Notes: a model not told the origin generated them from the sequence alone. A DNA stretch of 6,743 nucleotides from JAUVZF01 sp964539385 (GCA_964539385.1 CAZIJC010000222.1:1-6743); one strand, 5' to 3'; counted from the stretch's first letter, positions 1 to 5,739 are shown. Numbers and translations are program-made.

Positions 1-18
1 CGTCGGGATCGGCGGCAG

Positions 19-462
19 TTACGCCGGGACAACCCAGACGTCCACTTCCGCCTGGATACCCTCGGCCAGGCGGACCGGCACCCGGAACTTGTCGAGCGTC
101 CGGATGGGCGCCGCCAGGGCGATCTGCTCGGTCGCGACCTTGAAGCCTTCGGCCGCCAGCGCTTCGGCGATGTCCGACTCGTTGACCGACCCGAACAGGT
201 GTCCGAGTTCGTTGGCCTTGGCCTTGATCGTGATGCTGGCCCCGGCCAGACGCGAGGCGACGCCCTTGAGCGTTTCGATACGTTCCTTGGCGCGCTTCTC
301 GCGGTCGAGCCGTTCCTCCTCAATGCGTTTGAGGTTGGCGCCGGTCGGCTCGACGGCCAGGTTCTGGGGCAACAGATAGTTGCGAGCGTACCCGGTCTTG
401 ACCTCGACCATGTCGCCGATGACGCCCAACTCCGGGACGTCCTGCCTGAGCAAAACCTTCAT
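19..462 (-). CDS. rplI: 50S ribosomal protein L9
   Basis: Large-subunit ribosomal protein L9, which binds 23S rRNA near the base of the L1 stalk and helps keep reading frame. The 147-residue product has the usual family length (about 148-150). The N-terminal RNA-binding domain carries the L9 signature at residues 13-36 (GVIGDMVEVKTGYARNYLLP then QNLA). A long charged connecting helix follows (about 41-75, rich in K, R and E), then a C-terminal domain with the usual GHLFGSV stretch (87-93). The ATG at 462 is chosen because MKVLL is the standard L9 start and an AAGGAG lies 8 nt upstream (471-476). The same frame stays open further upstream, but that stretch overlaps rpsR and is not L9-like. It is the last gene of the rpsF-ssb-rpsR-rplI block; the stop is TAA, and only 18 bases remain before the window edge, so no terminator is visible. 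Confidence 0.97.
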   Translation of the reverse strand: MKVLLRQDVPELGVIGDMVEVKTGYARNYLLPQNLAVEPTGANLKRIEEERLDREKRAKERIETLKGVASRLAGASITIKAKANELGHLFGSVNESDIAEALAAEGFKVATEQIALAAPIRTLDKFRVPVRLAEGIQAEVDVWVVPA

Positions 463-531
463 CACACAATCTCCTTGGGCCGGCGTGTGGCTCGTCGGAT
501 CACGTCGTCGTGGACGACCGTCGCGGCCGCG

Positions 532-561
532 CGGCGCAGTCAACTGCGGCGCAGTTAACTG
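532..561. repeat. 15-bp tandem duplication spanning the rpsR stop codon
   Basis: Two adjacent 15-bp units (532-546 and 547-561) differ at one base. On the coding strand each unit reads CAGTTRACTGCGCCG. The first copy contains the rpsR TAA stop (555-557); the second carries TGA at the equivalent place (540-542). Because 15 is a multiple of three, the TGA is in the rpsR frame four codons after the TAA, giving two in-frame stops. The core CAGTTAACTG (552-561) is a perfect palindrome. The repeat lies in the 92-nt rpsR-rplI gap, which also holds a small 6-bp hairpin (504-518) and the palindrome CGCGGCCGCG (522-531). No U-run follows either, so neither looks like a terminator. Confidence 0.85.
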
Positions 562-821
562 ACGTACGCCATCAGGGCCAGGAACCGAGCTCGCTTCAGC
601 GCCCGTGCGGCAGCGCGCTGATGCTTGGCACAATTGCCACTGCGTTTGCGGCTGAGCATCTTGCCGCGCGTCGTCACAAGTTTCTGGAGCGTCTGGGTGT
701 CTTTGTAATCGATGTAGGTGATGTTCTCGCGGCAGAACCGGCACTTGGCCCGGTCGCGAAAACGGACCATCTTGCGACGTTTCCGGGGTTTGGGTTTCGG
801 TTTCGGTTTGAACCTGGCCAC
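555..821 (-). CDS. rpsR: 30S ribosomal protein S18, cysteine-containing form
   Basis: Small-subunit protein S18, which pairs with S6 on the 30S platform and binds the central domain of 16S rRNA. The 88-residue product has a basic N-terminus with a KPKPKPKP run (residues 5-12), then the conserved core from CRFCRENITYIDYKD to the CAKHQR motif and the ALKRARFLALM helix. C27, C30, C64 and H67 form a Cys-x2-Cys...Cys-x2-His pattern typical of zinc-binding-type S18 proteins; metal binding itself is inferred. I chose the GTG at 819-821 because AGGAGG lies 5 nt upstream and the protein then begins MARFK; no in-frame ATG sits between that site and the core. It lies 19 nt after ssb. The KP run is encoded by near-identical 6-bp repeats (about 785-810). 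Confidence 0.96.
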   Translation of the reverse strand: MARFKPKPKPKPRKRRKMVRFRDRAKCRFCRENITYIDYKDTQTLQKLVTTRGKMLSRKRSGNCAKHQRAAARALKRARFLALMAYVS

Positions 822-826
822 GCTTT

Positions 827-832
827 CCTCCT
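827..832 (-). promoter_or_regulatory. Shine-Dalgarno of rpsR, fixing a GTG start
   Basis: A perfect AGGAGG on the minus strand, 5 nt upstream of the GTG at 819-821. It lies inside the 19-nt ssb-rpsR gap. It settles the start of S18, since no ATG is available at a suitable distance. Confidence 0.9.
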
Positions 833-840
833 GTGCTCGG

Positions 841-1326
841 TTAGAACGGGATGGTATCGTCGTCCACATCCTGGTTGAAATCGTAATCCGGCGTTTTCTG
901 CTCCTGCTGGCCCGAGGTCTCTTGCCGCTTGGCGTCCTGGGAAGGCGCGCCGGCGCCTCCGCCGCCCCTCGGGCCGCCTGCCTCTGCGGCATCCCTGCGG
1001 CCGCCGAGGAACTGGAACCGCTCGACGGTGACCTCCAGTTTGCTCCGCTTCTTGCCGTCGGGTCCGTCCCACTGGTGCCAGGTCAGACGCCCTTCCACGA
1101 GCATCGGCTGGCCCTTTGACATATACTTCTGGATGGTCTCGGCCTGGCGTCCCCAGGCGGTGCAGTCCACGAAGGCGGTCTCTTCGCGTTGCTGTCCATC
1201 CTTGCTGTTCCACCGGCGATTGACGGCCAGCCCGAGATCACAGACGGCCATCTGTGACGGCGTGTAGCGCAACTGCGGGTCGCGGGTGAGGTTCCCGATC
1301 AGAATAACCTTATTGTAGTTGGCCAT
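841..1326 (-). CDS. ssb: Single-stranded DNA-binding protein
   Basis: SSB coats single-stranded DNA in replication, recombination and repair, normally as a homotetramer. The 161-residue product has one OB-fold domain at about residues 1-108, opening with MANYNKVILIGNLTRDPQLRY and containing the conserved FVDCTAWGRQAE (52-63) and LVEGRL (76-81). A Gly/Ala/Gln-rich disordered linker follows (about 115-147), then an acidic tip ending DDDTIPF, the conserved C-terminal peptide that docks partner proteins. Both ends therefore show an intact replicative SSB. The ATG at 1326 is preceded by AGAGGA with about 6 nt spacing. Placement between rpsF and rpsR is the classic arrangement, linking SSB expression to S6 and S18. 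Confidence 0.97.
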   Translation of the reverse strand: MANYNKVILIGNLTRDPQLRYTPSQMAVCDLGLAVNRRWNSKDGQQREETAFVDCTAWGRQAETIQKYMSKGQPMLVEGRLTWHQWDGPDGKKRSKLEVTVERFQFLGGRRDAAEAGGPRGGGGAGAPSQDAKRQETSGQQEQKTPDYDFNQDVDDDTIPF

Positions 1327-1356
1327 GGCTTGTCCTCTGGTTGGGGGGGTTCGTTT

Positions 1357-1929
1357 TCAGTTCTCCGGGGATTCCGGCGGTTCGGGCGGCGGCGGCTGAG
1401 CGTCCGGCGGTTTGTCGGCGGCTGCCTCCTTGGCGGACGGCTCCTCGGCGGGCGTCTCGTCTGTGGAGAGCGCCTGGGCGGCCTCTTGGCCGCCGGCGTC
1501 GGCCTCGCCGCCGGCGTCGGCTTCGGGTGGCGGCGGCTCTTTCTCGCCGCGGGCATCCATCACCTTCTTGGCCACCTCCTCGCGGATATCCTCGCCCAAC
1601 TGCGCCCGCATGTCGGCCACCGTAAAGTGGTCGGCCTTCAGGACAAGGGCTCGAAGGATCTTCTCCGACAATCGGCAGTCGCGCTCGATCCCGGACACGC
1701 CGTCGCCGCGCGACATCTGGAAGAACGTCAGGACGTACGTGCCGCGCTTGTGCTTGGCGACCGGATAGGCGAGTTTCCGCTCGTCCCAGCGGGTGATGCC
1801 GACGAGTTCGCCGCCGCCTCGCGCCAGGATGCCCTCGATGTGTTTCGTGAGGTCATCCCAGATGGCGGCATCGCCGGTATCGACGAGAAACATGGCTTCG
1901 TACACGCGCGTCTGCTTATCTGTTGGCAT
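1357..1929 (-). CDS. rpsF: 30S ribosomal protein S6 with long acidic C-terminal tail
   Basis: Small-subunit protein S6, the partner of S18 on the 30S platform. Residues about 8-105 form the ferredoxin-like S6 core: TRVYEAMFLVD at the N-terminus, then the conserved WDERKLAYPVAKHKRGTYVLTFF (48-70) and a C-terminal strand ending near HFTV. Many S6 proteins are about 95-135 residues; this one is 190. From about residue 127 it carries a low-complexity tail rich in Glu, Pro and Ala that includes a tandem EADAGG pair (136-147). The ATG at 1929 is chosen because the S6 core begins only seven residues later. An in-frame ATG at 1977 would add a 16-residue Arg-rich extension but has no Shine-Dalgarno. 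The only strong Shine-Dalgarno sits unusually far from the start (see the leader entry). Confidence 0.95.
   Translation of the reverse strand: MPTDKQTRVYEAMFLVDTGDAAIWDDLTKHIEGILARGGGELVGITRWDERKLAYPVAKHKRGTYVLTFFQMSRGDGVSGIERDCRLSEKILRALVLKADHFTVADMRAQLGEDIREEVAKKVMDARGEKEPPPPEADAGGEADAGGQEAAQALSTDETPAEEPSAKEAAADKPPDAQPPPPEPPESPEN
1489..1524 (-). repeat. 18-bp tandem repeat inside rpsF, encoding EADAGG twice
   Basis: Units 1489-1506 and 1507-1524 differ at a single base (a synonymous GAG/GAA change) and encode residues 136-147 of S6. The unit is a multiple of three, so copy-number change would keep the frame. It lies in the disordered tail, where length change is likely tolerated. Confidence 0.85.
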
Positions 1930-1986
1930 GGTTTGCCGGCCGTTTGGCCTCCTCCTTCTCCGTGTTCCTACACGCATCGTAACGTG
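1930..1986 (-). promoter_or_regulatory. rpsF translation leader: distant Shine-Dalgarno with a hairpin in the spacer
   Basis: This 57-nt pth-rpsF gap contains, on the coding strand, a strong AAGGAGGA (1950-1957) whose edge lies about 20 nt from the rpsF ATG, too far for a normal site. Between them lie GGCC-AAAC-GGCC (1938-1949), able to form a 4-bp GC stem with a tetraloop, and then 8 nt to the ATG. If the stem folds, the effective spacing becomes about 8-9 nt. A second small hairpin (1961-1974, CGTGT/ACACG with loop AGGA) lies just upstream. S6:S18 complexes are known to bind rpsF leaders in several bacteria. I cannot confirm that published motif here, so autoregulation is only inferred. Confidence 0.5.
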
Positions 1987-2559
1987 CTACGCCCCTGCAC
2001 CTCGGTTGAACCGGTTCATGGCCTCATCGGGCCCGTCGGCGATCCAGCACTCGGCGGCGTCGGCGGCCAGTGCTATCGCCTTCTCGATGATCGGCCGCTC
2101 CCGGCTCGTAAACGGCGACAAGACGAAGTCCACATGCTCCTCAGGCAGCGGCGGCGGGCCGACCCCCACCCGCAGCCGCGCGAATCGCTCGTGCCCGACG
2201 TGGGCGATGACCGACCTGAGACCCTTGTGCCCGCCGTCCGTCCCTTCGGGCCGCAGGCGCACCCGAGCAACCTCGATCGCCATGTCGTCGAGGACGACCA
2301 GCAGGTCCTCGGCTTCCACCTTCCAGAAATCCATCAGTTGCCGCACCGACCGGCCCGACTCGTTCATGAACGTAAGCGGGCGCGCCAGCACGATCTTCTG
2401 ATCGTGCCGGCGGGTGTCGGTCACGGCCGCCTCGAACTTCTCTTTCCATGTTTGTGCGCCGGCGCGGCGGGCAAGTTCCCCGGCCACGCGCCAGCCCACG
2501 TTATGCCGCGTGGCGGCGTATTGAGGTCCCGGATTGCCCAGGCCGACGATCAGTCTCAT
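1987..2559 (-). CDS. pth: Peptidyl-tRNA hydrolase (bacterial Pth family)
   Basis: Cytoplasmic esterase that releases peptides from tRNAs dropped by stalled ribosomes, recycling the tRNA. The 190-residue product is of normal length. It opens with LIVGLGNPGPQY and keeps the catalytic residues of the family: N9 in GLGNPG, H19 in TRHNVGW (the general base), N66 in TFMNESG and D92 in LDDMAIE. The signature usually read as GGHNGL is GGHKGL here (109-114), so the E. coli Asn114 position is Lys. The rest of that region, including FARLRVGVGPP, is standard. The ATG at 2559 fits the family N-terminus. The Shine-Dalgarno is weak (GAGG about 14 nt upstream). An in-frame GTG at 2598 would add 13 residues with no family support. 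The upstream gap holds a dyad repeat that may separate it from rplY. Confidence 0.96.
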   Translation of the reverse strand: MRLIVGLGNPGPQYAATRHNVGWRVAGELARRAGAQTWKEKFEAAVTDTRRHDQKIVLARPLTFMNESGRSVRQLMDFWKVEAEDLLVVLDDMAIEVARVRLRPEGTDGGHKGLRSVIAHVGHERFARLRVGVGPPPLPEEHVDFVLSPFTSRERPIIEKAIALAADAAECWIADGPDEAMNRFNRGAGA

Positions 2560-2584
2560 GCAATCTTTTCGTACCTCACAAGCC

Positions 2585-2604
2585 GCCTGCGTGAGCACGC
2601 GGGC
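2585..2604 (-). other. Possible leader hairpin upstream of pth
   Basis: On the coding strand GCCCGCGT and ACGCAGGC pair around a GCTC loop, giving seven base pairs with one C-A mismatch, about 25 nt upstream of the pth ATG. An overlapping alternative is GGCCT/AGGCC (2602-2617). No U-run follows, so it is not an intrinsic terminator. Function unknown. Confidence 0.35.
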
Positions 2605-2643
2605 CTCTCAGCAGGCCGCAGGTTCAAGGCAGGGCCAGAGTGC

Positions 2644-2688
2644 CCGCGACCCTTCGGCCATGCTCAGGGCAGGCTCTGCCGGTCGCGG
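2644..2688. repeat. Intergenic dyad repeat between rplY and pth
   Basis: The outer arms CCGCGACC (2644-2651) and GGTCGCGG (2681-2688) are perfect 8-bp inverted repeats. Inside lie CCCT/AGGG (2650-2653 and 2666-2669) and GGCA/TGCC (2668-2671 and 2677-2680). The inner sequence, CCCTTCGGCCATGCTCAGGG, resembles from memory a repeat seen scattered between genes in many environmental genomes (CCCTTCG...GCTCAGGG). It could form a cruciform or an mRNA hairpin after rplY. No U-run follows, so I do not call it a terminator. Confidence 0.6.
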
Positions 2689-2699
2689 CTCGGGTACGG

Positions 2700-3365
2700 C
2701 TATTTCTCTTCCCGGGCCTGTTCGCCCTCGGCGGCTTCCTCCTCGGGTTTCTTGCCGATGACCTCGGGTTCCTCGGCGCCCTCGGCCACGGGCGCCTCCT
2801 CCTCGGCGGCGGCCTCCTCGGCAGCGGCCGCCGTCAGCGTCACGACGATCGTCTCCGGATCGGCCAGGACCGTCACGCCCTCGGGCGCTTCGATGTCGCC
2901 GACGCGGATATTCTGGCCGATCTCCAGGTCGGTCACCGGGAGGATAAACGCTTCGGGGATGTTCGACGGCAGACACTCGATCTGAAGATGGTCGAGCGTC
3001 TGCTGGAGCACGCTGTGCTCGGCCTTCGGCGTGCCCTTCAGTTCGATGGGCACCTCGAGCGCAACCGTCTCGTCCATGGCGACGCGGATGAAATCGGCGT
3101 GGATGATCTCGTCGCCCATGGCGTCGTACTGAACTTCCTTCAGGAGCACGGTGTTCTTTTTGCGGCCGACCTTGAGGTCGAACATGCGGGCGTGGTGCCG
3201 CAGGCCCCGGTCGAGTTCGTCCTTGTGAACCTGAATCGCAACGGGCTTCTCCTTGCGCCCGTAGATGATGGCGGGGATTTCGCCCTCGGCGCGGAGGCGG
3301 CGGCAGGCCTTCGTGCCGCTCACCTTGCGCTTCTTTGCCTGCAACGTCTCGGTGCTCCTGGCCAC
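2700..3365 (-). CDS. rplY: 50S ribosomal protein L25, CTC/TL5 form
   Basis: Large-subunit protein that binds 5S rRNA; the long two-domain form is called CTC or TL5 (general stress protein CTC in Bacillus). The 221-residue product has the L25 domain at about residues 1-95, with GTKACRRLRAEGEIPAIIYG (17-36) and the conserved DEIIHADFIRV (85-95). The TL5 beta domain follows (about 96-176, including VPIELKGTPKA and ILPVTDLEIGQNIRVGDI), then an Ala/Glu-rich acidic tail (about 179-221). The GTG at 3363-3365 is chosen because AAGGAG sits 6 nt upstream and the protein then begins MARSTETLQA, with the 5S rRNA-binding domain directly after. It lies 16 nt after prs, matching the widespread glmU-prs-ctc-pth order. 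Confidence 0.95.
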   Translation of the reverse strand: MARSTETLQAKKRKVSGTKACRRLRAEGEIPAIIYGRKEKPVAIQVHKDELDRGLRHHARMFDLKVGRKKNTVLLKEVQYDAMGDEIIHADFIRVAMDETVALEVPIELKGTPKAEHSVLQQTLDHLQIECLPSNIPEAFILPVTDLEIGQNIRVGDIEAPEGVTVLADPETIVVTLTAAAAEEAAAEEEAPVAEGAEEPEVIGKKPEEEAAEGEQAREEK

Positions 3366-3371
3366 AACCGG

Positions 3372-3377
3372 CTCCTT
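3372..3377 (-). promoter_or_regulatory. Shine-Dalgarno of rplY, fixing a GTG start
   Basis: AAGGAG on the minus strand, 6 nt upstream of the rplY GTG and inside the 16-nt prs-rplY gap. It favours this start over longer in-frame alternatives that would overlap prs. Confidence 0.88.
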
Positions 3378-3381
3378 TCCG

Positions 3382-4341
3382 TCACGCCTCACTCGCCGTC
3401 TTCGGGAGGAACAACTCACTCACGGATTCGTGTTTATGAATGCGTTTGATGGCCTTGCCCAGCAGGGGCGCGAGGCTCAATTGCTTCAGGTTCTCGAGCG
3501 CCGCCGCTTCCGGCGCCAGCGGGATGGTGTCGGTCACGGTGACCTGTTTGACGGGCGAGGCCGCGAGGTTCTCGACGGCCCCCGGACAGAAAACCGGATG
3601 GGTGGCGGTCACGTAGATGTCGCGTGCGCCGCGCGCTTTCACAAGGTTGACCGCCTGCCTGATCGTCCCGCCGCTCGTGATCATGTCGTCGACCATCAGG
3701 ACGTTGCGCCCATCGACGGTTCCGATGAGCGCCGCCGCCCGGACCTCGCTCCCGCCGACGCGTTCCTTGTCGATGATCGCCAGGTCGCCGCCCAGATGCT
3801 CGGCATAGAGGCGGGCCATCTTCACGTTGCCGACGTCGGGCGAGACCACCGTCAGGTTCTTCAGATCCAGGCCGCGGTAGTACTCGGTGAAGACCGGTTC
3901 GGGCAGCAGGTGGTCCACCGGAATGTCGAAGAACCCCTGGATCTGATGGGCGTGCAGGTGAACCGTCAGAACACGACTGGCGCCGGCGGCCTCGAGCATG
4001 TTAGCGACGAGTTTGGCGCTGATCGGCACCCGGCCCTCGTCCTTGCGGTCCTGGCGCGCGTACCCGTAGTAGGGGATGACGGCCGTGATGCGTTCGGCGC
4101 TGGCGCGGCAGGCGGCGTCGATGCACAGGAGCAGTTCCATCAGGTTGTCGTTCTGCGGGCGGCAGGTGGGCTGGATGATGAAGATATCGCGGCCGCGCAC
4201 GTCCTCGTTGATCTTGACGACCAACTCCTCGTCGGGGAACCGCGTGATCGTGACGTCGCCGAGCGTCGTGTCGAGGTGGGCTGCGATGGCCTCCGCAAGG
4301 GGACGGTTCGCGGTGCCTGAGAAGATCTTCAATTCATTCAT
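3382..4341 (-). CDS. prs: Ribose-phosphate pyrophosphokinase (PRPP synthetase, class I)
   Basis: Transfers pyrophosphate from ATP to ribose 5-phosphate to make PRPP, the precursor of purines, pyrimidines, histidine, tryptophan and NAD. At 319 residues it has the standard length. Visible family marks are RFPDEELVVKINEDVRGRDIFIIQPT (34-59), the flexible catalytic loop YARQDRKDEGRVPISAK (94-110), a metal-binding region at 124-138, and the PRPP-binding loop VDDMITSGGT (217-226). The motif usually read as VDLHA[DEG]QIQGFF is VHLHAHQIQGFF here, so H128 replaces the common Asp and H132 an acidic or small residue. H130, aligned with the metal-ligand His, is kept. The ATG overlaps the glmU TGA as ATGA (4338-4341), with AAGGGG 10 nt upstream inside glmU, suggesting translational coupling. 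Confidence 0.97.
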   Translation of the reverse strand: MNELKIFSGTANRPLAEAIAAHLDTTLGDVTITRFPDEELVVKINEDVRGRDIFIIQPTCRPQNDNLMELLLCIDAACRASAERITAVIPYYGYARQDRKDEGRVPISAKLVANMLEAAGASRVLTVHLHAHQIQGFFDIPVDHLLPEPVFTEYYRGLDLKNLTVVSPDVGNVKMARLYAEHLGGDLAIIDKERVGGSEVRAAALIGTVDGRNVLMVDDMITSGGTIRQAVNLVKARGARDIYVTATHPVFCPGAVENLAASPVKQVTVTDTIPLAPEAAALENLKQLSLAPLLGKAIKRIHKHESVSELFLPKTASEA

Positions 4342-5630
4342 TCGGCGTTTTCCCCTTCGGCCTGCCTGTTTGACTCGAGCGGTTTGGCCGGCACGCCGGC
4401 GTAGGTTTCGCCCGGCGGCACGGGATGATGCTTTGTGACCACGCTGCCGGCGCCGGTCCTGGCCTTGTCGCCGACCGACGTCGGTGCCACCAGGACGGTG
4501 CCGGCGCCGAGGAAGACGTCGGCGCCCACGTCCGTGTGATGTTTTTGCGGTCCGTCAGAGTTGGCCGTAATCGTGCCGCAGCCCACGCGGGTCCGCGGGC
4601 CGATGCGGCAGTCGCCCAGGTACGACAGGTGCCGCACGATGACCTCGGCGCCGAGGTGGGCGTTCTTGGTCTCGACGAAGGCGCCGACCTCGGCGCCGTC
4701 CTCCAGGACGGTGCCCGGCCTGAGGTGCGCCATCGGCCCGATGCGGCAGCCGGTGCCGATGCGCGTCGGGCCGCGGATGACGGTGCAGGGGCCGACGACC
4801 GTGTCCTCTCGGATCTCGACGTCGTGTTCGATGTACGTGGTCGCCGGGTCCACGATAGTGACGCCCGCCGCCATGTGCATCCGGTTGATCCGCTGCCGCA
4901 TGATACCGGTCACGCGGGCGAGGTCCTCGCGGCTGTTGACGGCCTCGCACTCCTCGGGTTCGGCCGCCGCGACGGCCACGGCCTTCTTGCCCGCCTCGAT
5001 AAGCAGGCCTACCGCGTCGGTCAGGTAATACTCGCCTTTGGCGTTATCGGTGGAGATGCGCAGCAGGACCTCCTTGAGAGCGGGCCAGCGGTAGGCGTAA
5101 TACGACGGGTTGACCTCGCGGATTTCGAGTTGCTCGGGCGTCGCCTCTTTGACCTCGATGATGCCCTGGAGGGTGCCGCGCGAGTCGCGAAGGATGCGGC
5201 CGAACCACTTCGGATCGTCGAGGATGGCCGTCAGCAGCGTGACGGCGGCCTCTTCGCGGCGGTGCGCCTCGAGGAGCGTCCGGATCGTCTCGGGCCGGAC
5301 CAGGGGGGCGTCGCCGACGAGAATAACAAGGTCGCCCTCGAAGTCCGAGAGCGCCTCCTCGGCCGCCATGACGGCGTGGCCGGTGCCCTGCTGCGGCTCC
5401 TGGACGACCCACGTGATGTCGCCGGCGCCTGAGAAGGCCTCCATCACCTGGTCGCGCATCGCGCCGACGATGACGATCTGCTCGTCGATGCCGGCCCCCC
5501 GGCAGGCGTCCAGGACCCACGCCAGAATCCCCTTGCCGCAGACGTCGTGCAGGACCTTGTTGCGCGCCGTCTTCATGCGCGTACTCAGGCCTGCGGCCAT
5601 GATGAGCGATTTTGTCGGTCGGTCCGCCAC
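4338..5630 (-). CDS. glmU: Bifunctional N-acetylglucosamine-1-phosphate uridyltransferase / glucosamine-1-phosphate acetyltransferase
   Basis: Acetylates glucosamine 1-phosphate and then transfers UMP from UTP to give UDP-GlcNAc, precursor of peptidoglycan and other envelope glycans. The uridyltransferase domain (about 1-240) keeps LIMAAGLSTRMK (9-20), K25, the QEPQQGTGHA loop (77-86), D107 in GDAPL, E159, N174 and N232. The acetyltransferase domain (about 257-430) is a left-handed beta-helix with LRPG (303-306), FVETKNAHLG, HLSYLGD (334-340) and GCGTITANSDGPQK (350-363). At 430 residues it is shorter than E. coli GlmU (456): about 28 residues of helix are absent between DVEI and LRPG, and the end reads AGVPAKPLE instead of the usual GlmU C-terminus. 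The NYDG motif is NSDG. The GTG at 5630 has AAAGG 7 nt upstream. It starts 31 nt after tRNA-Gln. Confidence 0.93.
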   Translation of the reverse strand: MADRPTKSLIMAAGLSTRMKTARNKVLHDVCGKGILAWVLDACRGAGIDEQIVIVGAMRDQVMEAFSGAGDITWVVQEPQQGTGHAVMAAEEALSDFEGDLVILVGDAPLVRPETIRTLLEAHRREEAAVTLLTAILDDPKWFGRILRDSRGTLQGIIEVKEATPEQLEIREVNPSYYAYRWPALKEVLLRISTDNAKGEYYLTDAVGLLIEAGKKAVAVAAAEPEECEAVNSREDLARVTGIMRQRINRMHMAAGVTIVDPATTYIEHDVEIREDTVVGPCTVIRGPTRIGTGCRIGPMAHLRPGTVLEDGAEVGAFVETKNAHLGAEVIVRHLSYLGDCRIGPRTRVGCGTITANSDGPQKHHTDVGADVFLGAGTVLVAPTSVGDKARTGAGSVVTKHHPVPPGETYAGVPAKPLESNRQAEGENAE

Positions 5631-5661
5631 GTCGTTGCCTTTGCTCAGTTACCTGCCGTCT

Positions 5662-5736
5662 TGGCTACCCGGCCAGGATTTGAACCTGGAATGGGAGGAC
5701 CAAAACCTCCTGTGTTACCAATTACACCACCGGGTA
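5662..5736 (-). tRNA. tRNA-Gln, anticodon UUG
   Basis: A 75-nt cloverleaf including an encoded CCA (5662-5664). The acceptor arms TACCCGG and CCGGGTA pair fully (5730-5736 and 5666-5672), with U1-A72 as is usual for bacterial tRNA-Gln and G as discriminator. The D arm is GTGT/ACAC with a GG-containing loop. The anticodon stem is GGAGG/CCTCC around TTTTGGT, placing UUG at 5701-5703, which reads CAA and CAG. The variable loop is 4 nt, and the T arm is CCAGG/CCTGG with loop TTCAAAT. It ends 31 nt before glmU with no terminator between, so it may be processed from a transcript that continues into glmU. Confidence 0.96.
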
Positions 5737-5739
5737 ACG

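Noticed and set aside
504..531. Hairpin GTCGTC/GACGAC and the palindrome CGCGGCCGCG between rpsR and rplI as a terminator or operator.
   Set aside because: No U-run, short stems, and such palindromes are common in GC-rich DNA; rplI normally follows rpsR in one transcript.
1930..1977. A longer S6 starting at the in-frame ATG at 1977.
   Set aside because: It lacks a Shine-Dalgarno and adds an Arg-rich stretch that would translate the purine-rich Shine-Dalgarno itself; the S6 core begins just after the ATG at 1929.
1330..2985. A 551-codon plus-strand open frame, and other long plus-strand frames such as 3265-4320 and 4425-5432.
   Set aside because: They run antisense to well-supported genes (ssb, rpsF, pth, rplY, prs, glmU), their translations match no family I recognise, and long shadow frames are expected in GC-rich coding DNA.
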